A stretch of DNA of 64,000 nucleotides from Ignisphaera cupida (GTDB taxonomy: Archaea; Thermoproteota; Thermoprotei_A; Sulfolobales; Ignisphaeraceae): NCBI RefSeq assembly GCF_030186535.1, contig NZ_JASNVW010000001.1:496001-560000 (forward strand), read 5' to 3'. Made by a program: the position numbers and the translations under genes. This document shows, in pieces, positions 8,895 through 16,101 of this stretch. The notes below the pieces were generated by a model that was given only the letters and a program-made list of their open reading frames with translations, was not told the DNA's origin and did no database searches. Position 1 is the stretch's first letter. Every line of letters begins with the position of its first letter.

Positions 8895-9527
8895 TGCCCT
8901 TCTCGACCTCTTCTATTAGTTTTTTGAAGCCCTCGACGAGCTTCTTTTTCTTGTGACTCCTCATACCGTAGAACCTGCTTGCGAAGGACGTGACTATCTC
9001 TAGCAGTTCTTCCACTAGCTCCTGGTGGGCGTTTTGGGCTCCTCACCGAGAACAACCTCTATTCTGACTCCGTATTGCTTGAAGAAGTACTCGAGGTACT
9101 CAAAGCCAAACCTCGTTAACCTGTCTCTGTAGACAACTACCACAACGACCACCCTTCTATTAACGACGTAGTCGAATAGCTTGAGCAAGCTCCTCCGATT
9201 AGTCTTCAAGCCGCTGGTCACGTCGCTTAAAATATCGACTACTCTATAGCCCTTGGCTGAGCAGTACTGCACTAGGTGCTGGATCTGCCTCTCGAGATCG
9301 CTCTTTTGGTCGCTAGAGCTCACACGGGCATAAATAATAGCTCTAACTTCTTTAGCTTCTGATTTCCCTCCAAGAATACGCTCAACCTCAGAGTATAGTA
9401 TTCTTATCCTGCCACTAGGCGTTCGTACAATATTCACTCTACCTTCAGAAACCCACCGCTTAAAAGTCCTATAGCTAATTCCAACAACCTCGCAGAACTC
9501 CCTGGGCTTCAACAACTTCTCAAACAT
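8878..9527 (-). pseudogene. tnpA: TnpA serine recombinase of IS607, frameshifted near its C-terminus
   Basis: The first 170 residues hold a MerR-like helix-turn-helix (KPREFCEVVGISYRTFKRW) and the serine-recombinase core, with catalytic Ser in IIYARVSSSDQ and downstream RDRLTRFG. This frame stops at 9015. One base out of frame from 9027 to 8878 lies a 49-codon continuation starting HQELVEELLEIVTSF and including YGMRSHKKKK, the normal end of IS607 TnpA. Restoring one C in the C-run at 9027-9029 (minus strand) would join them into a protein of about 216 residues whose stop overlaps the tnpB GTG. It is a recent inactivation, a sequencing error or a translational frameshift. Confidence 0.85.
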
Positions 9528-9541
9528 TCGACCCTAACCAT

Positions 9542-9778
9542 CTATAAAATTCCCTCAATAACACTAATAAATATTTCTGCCCCAATACCATAGCCACAGT
9601 TGGTACATTTATAATTCTTTAGAATATCTAATTCATTGACTAGGGAAATAATTAGATATTGTTGTTTTCTAAAACACATGGGGCATTCAATCTCAAGTTC
9701 AAGATATATCCAATTCTCCATTAAATCTATCCAAAGTATTTTAATGGGGGATAACTCGAAAAATATGGGCTGTTTCAT
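9542..9778 (-). CDS. Small zinc-ribbon hypothetical protein
   Basis: This 78-residue protein has two cysteine pairs, CPMC and CTNC, separated by about 22 residues, consistent with one treble-clef or zinc-ribbon site. The first 20 residues are hydrophobic and may be dispensable, since an internal Met before ENWIYLELEIECPMC is an alternative start. It is sandwiched between the IS607 left end and the tnpB-less copy of the element's 3' end, on the opposite strand to the latter. It could be a passenger or a host gene isolated by the insertions. The function is unknown. Confidence 0.45.
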   Translation of the reverse strand: MKQPIFFELSPIKILWIDLMENWIYLELEIECPMCFRKQQYLIISLVNELDILKNYKCTNCGYGIGAEIFISVIEGIL

Positions 9779-9825
9779 TGTTGATGATGAGGCGTGAGGT
9801 TTATAAGCTCTGGTTTTGCTTGTGT

Positions 9826-10024
9826 TTGTAGAGCTCTGAGGGGCGATGGGAGCGTTGCTCCAAGCCCGTAGGCTTCAACGTAGATGGGAGCCCCGTGCCG
9901 TTGGGCTCGACAGCCACCCATGAACCCATGCTGATAGCACGTGATGCATGGGCGAGGTGGAAGTCCCTTGACGCAACCACAAACAAACATGAACTAATAG
10001 GGATGAGCGTCAAGGGACAAACGG
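9826..10024 (+). mobile_element. Solo IS607 3' end: tnpB relic retaining a guide-RNA fold
   Basis: The sequence is recognisably homologous to the last 200 bases of the neighbouring IS607 element but on the opposite strand, with no upstream tnpB. In the tnpB frame it reads GDGSVAPSP and then hits a stop. After a one-base shift it continues as DGSPVPLGSTATHEPMLIARDAWARWKSLDATTNK, so coding function is lost. The RNA hairpins persist: GGAGC/GCTCC at 9849-9861, GAGCCC/GGGCTC at 9888-9908, a 7-bp stem 9925-9931/9946-9952, and a perfect 12-bp terminal stem 9963-9974/10007-10018, then AAACGG at 10019-10024. Stem bases differ from the intact copy in paired fashion. Confidence 0.7.
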
Positions 10025-10126
10025 GAATTTCTATATCGAATTTATTCATAATACCTAATACCTTGGAGCTTATCTATTAGCCTTAAGTGATACACATTAT
10101 ATTCCCTTGTAATTTATGGGAATAAA

Positions 10127-11152
10127 ATGACTATAAATAGTTACCTAATCACAAGTTCCGCTATAGCATTTTTAACTGCTATAATTAGGGAAAAACATCA
10201 TTTCATTCGTCACATTGGAATGCTGAAGATTATGAACATTGATGATTTATATACTCTTTGCAAAATGATTAAGAAGTATGTCAAGTGGTTATCTTCTTTA
10301 AAAGCAGAAAAATGTTTGATTACTCCAGTAATAGGAGTAGCACCTTACATAGCTAAAAAGAATAACATGTTGTTTATAACACGTGAAATTTTGATTGCTT
10401 TTAGAAGAGCTTATGCAACAGATCCATATAGCATTAACTACTTAATTCTTGATAGTGGAGATTGGATTAGCAAGATGATTAAAATATTCAATGAATGTTT
10501 TATCGATAAACGCAATATGAACGTGGAATTTGTTGTTTACTATGATCCTATAGATCAATGGCCATTGCTATTAAATTACGTACCAATTATAATAGTATGG
10601 AAAGTTGATGATATTTTAGCTAATACAAATTGCAATGAATTTCATTTAACACAGTTCACAGGATTTAAAATGTTTGGAAGTAAATTGATTAACAATGACT
10701 TAGTTGAGACAACAATTATATCTCCATACAAAATAGATTTAGATAATATATTCGAATACAATTGCACTTCCCCAGTTTGCATAGATTTTTCTAAAAATTC
10801 AGACTATTCCTATAAATCAGAATATGAATTTCTTGAAAAACGTGTATTAAAAGACATTGGAAAAATGAAGCATATTGACAAAATTTTTATTGAGGTTTGG
10901 TCTTCTCGCATCTTTCTAGAAAGAGACATTACGAATGCATATATTTGGTTTTATAAACCTTCACAAGAAACTATAACACATCTTATAAATAGAATAGAAA
11001 ACATGCGTACGAAGTTCTTGAAAATATCATTACCTTATCCATTATTTGCAGAATTAGGAGTTCTAAACACTGATAAACCTAGGCTCTGGCTTTCACATAT
11101 AATAAAATCAATTGTAGTTAATTCCAAACCAAAAATTGAAATAATAACATAG
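10127..11152 (+). CDS. Hypothetical protein, family not recognised
   Basis: This 341-residue soluble-looking protein has no signal peptide, no clear membrane segment and no nucleotide-binding or metal motif that I can identify. It has alternating hydrophobic strands (YLILDSGDWISKMIKIF, NVEFVVYYDPIDQWPLLL, VPIIIVWKVDDI), which suggest an alpha/beta fold. Codon use is AT-rich like the host. It is preceded by the solo IS607 end and followed, after a gap holding a minus-strand C/D sRNA, by another unrecognised gene and a beta-grasp protein. The ATG at 10127 is the first start in the frame. Confidence 0.55.
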   Translation: MTINSYLITSSAIAFLTAIIREKHHFIRHIGMLKIMNIDDLYTLCKMIKKYVKWLSSLKAEKCLITPVIGVAPYIAKKNNMLFITREILIAFRRAYATDPYSINYLILDSGDWISKMIKIFNECFIDKRNMNVEFVVYYDPIDQWPLLLNYVPIIIVWKVDDILANTNCNEFHLTQFTGFKMFGSKLINNDLVETTIISPYKIDLDNIFEYNCTSPVCIDFSKNSDYSYKSEYEFLEKRVLKDIGKMKHIDKIFIEVWSSRIFLERDITNAYIWFYKPSQETITHLINRIENMRTKFLKISLPYPLFAELGVLNTDKPRLWLSHIIKSIVVNSKPKIEIIT

Positions 11153-11162
11153 TTAAAGATAT

Positions 11163-11210
11163 TCAGTGAGGTTCAAACTCATCATAAATCAGTGTTGAGC
11201 GCCTCATCAC
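11163..11210 (-). ncRNA. Box C/D sRNA, near-perfect motifs
   Basis: Read on the minus strand, box C is GTGATGA (11204-11210), guide 1 is GGCGCTCAACA (11193-11203), D' is CTGA (11189-11192), the spacer is 4 nt, C' is TGATGA (11179-11184), guide 2 is GTTTGAACCTCA (11167-11178) and box D is CTGA (11163-11166). All four boxes match consensus. The spacings (11, 4, 12) are those of archaeal dual-guide C/D RNAs. Guide 2 is complementary to UGAGGUUCAAAC, which resembles a tRNA T-arm. It is antisense in orientation to the genes on either side and overlaps neither. Confidence 0.8.
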
Positions 11211-11342
11211 AAAAAACATTTACTTGATACAAAAGTAAAAAGTGTTAATACTTCATTACACAACTATCTAATTGTTTAAAACACTGCTTCAGAAAATATT
11301 ATTTACTCTATAGTTTTTGAGAAACATAAATGTGTTGCTGAG

Positions 11343-12245
11343 GTGAGTCCTATAACTATTTCCATAGGTTACGTAGGACCATTAAAAATAGGGTATGATT
11401 ATAATTTAAGAAGCTTTGAAAATGTGATTTTTCTAAAGCCCTTGGTTAAAAATGTTACAGAGTTCTACATGCAGTACTTAGTAAATGAAAGTATTGTGAA
11501 AAAACGAAATAGAAAACACTATATTATTGATGCTAATGTCATTGAGAACATTATTGACCTGGATTTTCCAATAGAGCGCTATATTGGTAAAACTGGGGAA
11601 TCTAGAAACTTTGTAATGCCAAGTTTCTTTGAATTCGCCAACAATATATACTATCAAAATGAAACAATTCTTCAGAAACCTGAATTTGTTTCAGCATTTG
11701 TATTCTTTACTCAAAACATTTTAAGAAGCTTAAATAAGCTCAACCCTTCACTAATTGTTATTGTAGACACCATATTATCTAAAATTGTAGATGAATCTGG
11801 AAATATTTCTTATGGATTTAAGGACATGTTCATAATTGAGTCATACCTATATCTAGCTGATGCATATAACAATAATTTGTTATTGTATGTTGAAAATTTA
11901 AAAGGAATTGATAAAATTATCGAAAAAATTCTGAATGAATCTAATAAAATAGGTATTGCATTAAACATTGAAAGCGTATTGAAAACAGGTATACCGGTAA
12001 ACATAATGAACATGATCAAGTACAATATTGTTAGTGATATAGGTATAGGCATAGCTATTTCATTGCATAGATCAGTTAATCCAATGGAAATAGAGGTTTT
12101 GCAAAAACTTTATAGTATTTATGAAAATAAAATGTTTGTATTGATAGTAAATGCAGAGCCTTTTATAAAGAATCCTATAGATATATCTGGTAATCAATTA
12201 CATGAGTTTATAGCAAATGTGCTTAAAAAGAATTTAAAAAATTAA
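11343..12245 (+). CDS. Hypothetical protein, possibly TIM-barrel-like
   Basis: This 300-residue protein starts at GTG 11343, just behind a short purine run. Strand-helix alternation with segments such as SLIVIVDTILSKIV, NNLLLYVENLKGIDKII, IGIALNIESVL, IGIGIAISLHRSVNP and MFVLIVNAEPF resembles an eight-stranded barrel of the xylose-isomerase/AP-endonuclease type. I cannot point to metal ligands, so this is only an impression. It ends 29 bases before the beta-grasp gene, and the run of plus-strand genes from here to MEMO at 14.3 kb may be one transcription unit. Confidence 0.5.
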   Translation: MSPITISIGYVGPLKIGYDYNLRSFENVIFLKPLVKNVTEFYMQYLVNESIVKKRNRKHYIIDANVIENIIDLDFPIERYIGKTGESRNFVMPSFFEFANNIYYQNETILQKPEFVSAFVFFTQNILRSLNKLNPSLIVIVDTILSKIVDESGNISYGFKDMFIIESYLYLADAYNNNLLLYVENLKGIDKIIEKILNESNKIGIALNIESVLKTGIPVNIMNMIKYNIVSDIGIGIAISLHRSVNPMEIEVLQKLYSIYENKMFVLIVNAEPFIKNPIDISGNQLHEFIANVLKKNLKN

Positions 12246-12274
12246 CTAGGTATGTAAATGGGGTTTATAATGAT

Positions 12275-12517
12275 ATGAGGAAGATAACAGTAAAACTAAT
12301 AGGTTTTGGACAAGCCCAGAATAGAATCTTATCAATCGAGATAGACAATATTACGGTTTCTGACTTAATTACTGAAGTTTCCAAAATTGTGAAGTTTGAT
12401 GATGTGAGTATAGACGAGTTTATAGCAATATGTAATAATGAGCAGCTTTATCTAGATGATAAAATTCCTGAAGAATGTCAAGAAATTGAGTTATTCCCAT
12501 TTGCAAGTGGGGGTTAG
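12275..12517 (+). CDS. MoaD/ThiS/SAMP-like beta-grasp protein with C-terminal Gly-Gly
   Basis: This 80-residue protein has beta-grasp spacing: an N-terminal beta hairpin (KITVKLIGFGQAQNRILSIEI), a helix (SDLITEVSKIV) and a C-terminal strand ending ELFPFASGG. The terminal GG is the hallmark of sulfur carriers (MoaD, ThiS) and of archaeal ubiquitin-like modifiers (SAMPs) that are adenylated by an E1-like enzyme. No E1 is in this window. A JAMM-family protease, which can cleave such modifiers, is encoded at 23.5-23.9 kb. The neighbouring genes are an unknown protein and an aldo/keto reductase. Whether its role is molybdopterin, thiolation or conjugation cannot be decided here. Confidence 0.75.
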   Translation: MRKITVKLIGFGQAQNRILSIEIDNITVSDLITEVSKIVKFDDVSIDEFIAICNNEQLYLDDKIPEECQEIELFPFASGG

Positions 12518-12540
12518 AGAACGTTTTCAGGTGCTTTACT

Positions 12541-13356
12541 TTGGTTGAAAACAATGTTTCAAAATATAGAAAGGTTTTGGGGAAAACTGGGGAGAAGATA
12601 TCTCCACTTGGATTTGGAACACATAACATAAGAGATTTCATAAATGCTGAAAAAGCTTTGCTTAAGACAATAGAATATGGTATAAATGTTTTTGAAATAT
12701 CTGAAACATATGCAAATGGACTAGTAATTGAGTTTTTTGGAAGATTTTTAACTAAGATAAAAAGAGATGAGGTATTTATAGTTTTTAGAGTTTCACCACT
12801 AATCTTAGCAAATCCAAATACTGCAGAGATAAAATTCAAAAACATTCTACAAAAAATGAATATAAGTCATGTTGATGTTATAATGCTTGGATGGTACGAG
12901 GATGCCATACCACTGGATTTTCAGCTAAGATCTCTGGAAAGAATTGTTGATTCTGGATATGCTAGATACATTGGTGTAAGTGGTTTAAAGTTGAAGCAGC
13001 TTTCAAATGCTTTAAACATTATGAAAAAACATGAAATTGCAATGATTCAGAACAAGTACAATGTTTTGGATAAGCGTATAGAGAAAGATCTGATACCATT
13101 TGCTATTAAAAACAACATTACTATACAAGCATGTTCTGCTCTTGAAAAAGGACATGCTTTGAAACATCCAGTTGTTATACATATTGCAAGTAAATATGGG
13201 AAAACACCTGCACAAGTTGCCTTAAGCTATATATTTTCTAAACCAAATGTTGTAGCTCTCATAAAAAGCGAAAACATAGATCATGTAATAGAGGATATAA
13301 TGTCATTAAATCTTGTATTGAGTGAAGAAGATTTAAACGCTTTAAAATCTATATAA
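12541..13356 (+). CDS. Aldo/keto reductase family oxidoreductase
   Basis: This 271-residue NAD(P)H-dependent oxidoreductase has the (beta/alpha)8 fold. The start TTG at 12541 gives the family N-terminus VLGKTGEKISPLGFGTHNI. The tetrad region appears as NVFEISETYANG (family consensus D-A--Y-N), where the usual Asp is replaced by Glu, while Tyr is kept. The lysine that normally follows the next strand sits in the segment KIKRDEVFIVFRV. The HVDVIMLGWYED segment takes the place of the common HxD. The C-terminal cofactor region PNVVALIKSENIDHVIED is normal. Active-site deviations mean that substrate and even activity are uncertain. Confidence 0.8.
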   Translation: MVENNVSKYRKVLGKTGEKISPLGFGTHNIRDFINAEKALLKTIEYGINVFEISETYANGLVIEFFGRFLTKIKRDEVFIVFRVSPLILANPNTAEIKFKNILQKMNISHVDVIMLGWYEDAIPLDFQLRSLERIVDSGYARYIGVSGLKLKQLSNALNIMKKHEIAMIQNKYNVLDKRIEKDLIPFAIKNNITIQACSALEKGHALKHPVVIHIASKYGKTPAQVALSYIFSKPNVVALIKSENIDHVIEDIMSLNLVLSEEDLNALKSI

Positions 13357-13373
13357 TGCTTTAGTGATTAGAT

Positions 13374-14276
13374 TTGAGAGAAGGTTTTATTAGAGAGCCA
13401 CAAGCTGCTGCATGGGGTTTTTACTCATATAACAAAAACCAGCTCTTAAAAGAATTAGAAAGTGCATTTACCAACGCAAGGTTTGGTCCTGGATCACTAC
13501 CAAAGAAGAAACAAGGAGAGGTTATAATTATTGGTGGTGTTGTACCCCATGCTGGATATAGCTACTCAGCATATTGTGCTGCATGGTTTTATAAAGAACT
13601 TGCTGAAAATAAACAATCAGTAGATACCGTGATTTTGATTGGAACAAACCATACAGGATTTGGCAAAACAATAACAACAACAACTTACTATGCTTCATGG
13701 GCAACACCTCTGGGTCTTGTTGATATTGATAAAGAATTCATTAACATGTTGAAAAATGTGTACACGGGTTTAGATGATGATGCACTAGCACATACACGAG
13801 AGCATTCACTGGAGGTTCAACTACCATTTCTTCAATACATATACGAAAACAAATTTAGAATTGTGCCTATAGTTGTTAAAAATGTTTCTTATCAAGAAGC
13901 GAAGGAATTTGCAAAAGCATTGAAAGATGTAGGAGAAGCCCTTAAGAGAGATGTTGTTGTTATTGCTTCTTCAGATTTTACGCATCATGGTTCAATATAT
14001 GACTATGTACTATTCCATGTAAATATATCTCAAAATGTTAGAGAACTTGACAAGAAGTTTATAGATGCTATATTAGATCTTGACACGAGAAAGTTTCTAA
14101 AACTTATAGAGGATTATAATGCAACCGTATGTGGGTTTGGAGCAATAGCTATTGCAATGGAGTATGCAAAGCTTGTTGATGGTAAGGCGAAGTTGTTGAA
14201 GTATTATCACTCAGCTGATGTTACTGGAGATGAGGATATTGTAGTAGGATATGCATCTATAATGTTTTATAAATAG
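13374..14276 (+). CDS. MEMO-family protein (AmmeMemoRadiSam system protein B homologue)
   Basis: This 300-residue protein is of the MEMO/DUF52 family, related in fold to class III extradiol dioxygenases. Conserved histidine-bearing motifs are visible: VVPHAGYSYSA, ILIGTNHTGFG, EHSLEVQLPFLQY and ASSDFTHHG, followed by CGFGAIAIAMEYAK. The start TTG at 13374 lies 17 bases after the aldo/keto reductase stop, so co-transcription is likely. In many archaea the family is linked to an AMMECR1 protein and a radical SAM enzyme; neither is next to it here. The biochemical role of the archaeal proteins is not settled. Confidence 0.9.
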   Translation: MREGFIREPQAAAWGFYSYNKNQLLKELESAFTNARFGPGSLPKKKQGEVIIIGGVVPHAGYSYSAYCAAWFYKELAENKQSVDTVILIGTNHTGFGKTITTTTYYASWATPLGLVDIDKEFINMLKNVYTGLDDDALAHTREHSLEVQLPFLQYIYENKFRIVPIVVKNVSYQEAKEFAKALKDVGEALKRDVVVIASSDFTHHGSIYDYVLFHVNISQNVRELDKKFIDAILDLDTRKFLKLIEDYNATVCGFGAIAIAMEYAKLVDGKAKLLKYYHSADVTGDEDIVVGYASIMFYK

Positions 14277-14287
14277 AGTCTTAGTAG

Positions 14288-14986
14288 TTATTTTACATAG
14301 CATCTATTCTCAATTCTTTTTAGTTCTAGAGAATCCATGTAAACATCTATATTTGATAGAAAGTCATTTAAAAATCTTAAGGATACTATTGGAATTCCTT
14401 TAAAAGCCCATGTTGCAGATGTATAAAGTGTGATTATTATAGGTATGAAGAATTTTACTTTACGAATTACAGGAATATCTGAAGCTACCCACTCGCAATG
14501 CTTCAGAAACTTGTCTATTCTTGTCATATGATCTTCAACAATTTTTGCTATGGAGAAGCCTCCAATACGTCTTCTCCAATGCTTACATTCAATAATGAAT
14601 CCAATTCCCTTTACAACATCAATTGCTAGTACATCTATTTGGAAATGCGATATCCTTTTATGTGTATAGCTAGATGTATAATCTAAACCAGTTGTTCTTA
14701 GCTTTGCAATTATATATTCCTCAAATTCTCTCCACTCTATATAGTTAGCAAATCTTGTAATGTCTATAGGCATTTTTTCTTCTATAAGCAATAGAAACTC
14801 TACTGGTTTTTCCAAATAGATATAAACATCATCACTAATCAAAAAACCTTCTTTTAAACCTTCAGCAATAAGATTTTCTAGATTATTTCTCTCATTAGAT
14901 TTTAAAACGCTTTTAAGTTTCACATCAAGCTTTTTATACTTAAAAAGATGTTCTATCAAATCACTTGCCATTATATAATTCGACAT
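14288..14986 (-). CDS. PD-(D/E)XK nuclease-like protein
   Basis: This 232-residue protein has a restriction-endonuclease-like core: HFQIDVLAIDVVKGIGFIIECKHWRR contains the Asp and the ECK that make the D-x(n)-E-x-K active site, near residues 118-140. The upstream stretch WREFEEYIIAKLRTTGLDYTSS supplies the usual first helix with a Glu. The N-terminal 80 residues may be a winged-helix DNA-binding region. No methylase partner is adjacent, so a classical restriction system is unlikely. Similar archaeal proteins are annotated as Mrr-like or repair-related nucleases. It is convergent with MEMO and lies 10 bases after the mevalonate kinase stop. Confidence 0.7.
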   Translation of the reverse strand: MSNYIMASDLIEHLFKYKKLDVKLKSVLKSNERNNLENLIAEGLKEGFLISDDVYIYLEKPVEFLLLIEEKMPIDITRFANYIEWREFEEYIIAKLRTTGLDYTSSYTHKRISHFQIDVLAIDVVKGIGFIIECKHWRRRIGGFSIAKIVEDHMTRIDKFLKHCEWVASDIPVIRKVKFFIPIIITLYTSATWAFKGIPIVSLRFLNDFLSNIDVYMDSLELKRIENRCYVK

Positions 14987-14996
14987 TTTATCACAT

Positions 14997-16013
14997 CTAC
15001 TGCTTCTCTAAAATCTCTACACCACTAAATCCAAGACTTGTTGCGACAACTGTAGCGCCAAGTGTTTTTACGACACTCTTCAGAATTTCTGCATGCTTTT
15101 CATCTCTAGCTAATGCAATAAATGCTCCTCCACCACCAGCGCCAGAAGTCTTTGCCCCTAAAGCACCTGCTTCTCTAAGCATATTAACTATTACATGATG
15201 CTCCTGAGTTACAACACCTAGTGCGTCAAGTAATCCATGATTTATGTTCATCAACATTCCAACTGATTCCACATCCCCTCTTAAAATATAGTTTTTAGCC
15301 TCTTCAACAACACCACCAATAGCATCAATAATGTGAGTCATACTTTGAAGTTTTCTCAACCGCTCCTTTACAACTCTTACAAGCATTCCCGTCGTAAATC
15401 TCTTTTGTGTATAACCAATAATAAAATTCATTTTTATTGGCGATTCAATGAACTCCGCCTTAGGAGTCGATGGATCAATATATCTAATGCCACCAAACGT
15501 TATGGTGTATGTATCCATAGGACTGGCTGCACCTTGAACTCTTTGCTCCGTAGCCCAAGAAAGTTTTGCAACAAGATTTTTTTCAACATCAGTTGTCGAA
15601 AGATATGATGCTAAGCAAAGCATAATGGTTCCAACAGATACAGCGGCTGATGTTCCCAAGCCCACTCCAGTTGGTACAGGACTTTTTAAGTCAATTAAAA
15701 ATCCCTTTCTTTTACCTGGTCTAACCTCATCCTCACATATATCAAGTGCTGTGGTGATATAGTTGATAAACTTTTTTATAGTTTCCTCATTTGTTTTAAC
15801 TTCAATTATTTTTGTATTTTTTCTATCAAGAGCCAGACTTTCTATGGGCAATAAAACATTATTAAATGTTATAATAAGTCTATCACCATCTATATCCATT
15901 GCTTCAATACTAACATGAATTGGTAAAGTAGATGCTATTGCAGGTTTTCCATGTACTACAGCATGTTCTCCAAATAGTGTTACTTTTAGTGGAACTCTAA
16001 TAAAGAACTTCAC
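14997..16013 (-). CDS. mvk: Mevalonate kinase
   Basis: This GHMP-family kinase phosphorylates mevalonate on the way to isoprenoid lipids. The substrate motif is RVPLKVTLFGEHAVVHGKPA at the N-terminus, the ATP-binding motif PTGVGLGTSAAVSVG is mid-protein and the C-terminal GHMP motif is KTSGAGGGGAFIALA. I place the start at GTG 16013, which gives KFFIRVPLK at the expected distance. An in-frame ATG at 16046 adds 11 residues but begins only 5 bases after a predicted C/D sRNA. The gene supports the same lipid pathway as the prenyltransferase and reductase at 4.6-6.8 kb. Confidence 0.92.
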   Translation of the reverse strand: MKFFIRVPLKVTLFGEHAVVHGKPAIASTLPIHVSIEAMDIDGDRLIITFNNVLLPIESLALDRKNTKIIEVKTNEETIKKFINYITTALDICEDEVRPGKRKGFLIDLKSPVPTGVGLGTSAAVSVGTIMLCLASYLSTTDVEKNLVAKLSWATEQRVQGAASPMDTYTITFGGIRYIDPSTPKAEFIESPIKMNFIIGYTQKRFTTGMLVRVVKERLRKLQSMTHIIDAIGGVVEEAKNYILRGDVESVGMLMNINHGLLDALGVVTQEHHVIVNMLREAGALGAKTSGAGGGGAFIALARDEKHAEILKSVVKTLGATVVATSLGFSGVEILEKQ

Positions 16014-16050
16014 AATGAATACACCATGAGAATTCAAAGAATTCATATAA

Positions 16051-16101
16051 TCAGAGGAGGTTCATATCATCATTTCATCAGTGTGGGCAACAGTTCATCA
16101 C
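16051..16101 (-). ncRNA. Box C/D sRNA between thrS and mvk
   Basis: Read on the minus strand, box C is GTGATGA (16095-16101), guide 1 is ACTGTTGCCCACA (16082-16094), D' is CTGA (16078-16081), the spacer is 4 nt, C' is ATGATGA (16067-16073), guide 2 is TATGAACCTCCT (16055-16066) and box D is CTGA (16051-16054). All boxes match consensus. Its first base overlaps the last base of the ThrRS stop codon and it ends 4 bases before an in-frame ATG of mvk. It may therefore be processed from a thrS-mvk transcript. Guide 2 would pair with AGGAGGUUCAUA. Confidence 0.78.

Larger units (their letters stand above)
7586..9540 (-). mobile_element. IS607-family insertion sequence (tnpA-tnpB)
   Basis: The element carries a serine-recombinase tnpA followed by tnpB on the minus strand, the IS607 gene order, with the two genes overlapping by about 17 bases. 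Codon choice is visibly more GC-rich than in the flanking genes, suggesting transfer. The right end is placed at about 7586 because the sequence through AAACGG (minus strand) is shared with the partial copy at 9.8-10.0 kb and diverges immediately after. The left end near 9540 is only approximate; no inverted repeat or target duplication is expected for this family. TnpA is frameshifted, so self-mobility is doubtful. Confidence 0.8.

Noticed and set aside
9775-10049. Two minus-strand frames across the solo IS607 end
   Set aside because: They arise from the GC-rich scaffold read backwards; homology to the intact element is on the plus strand.
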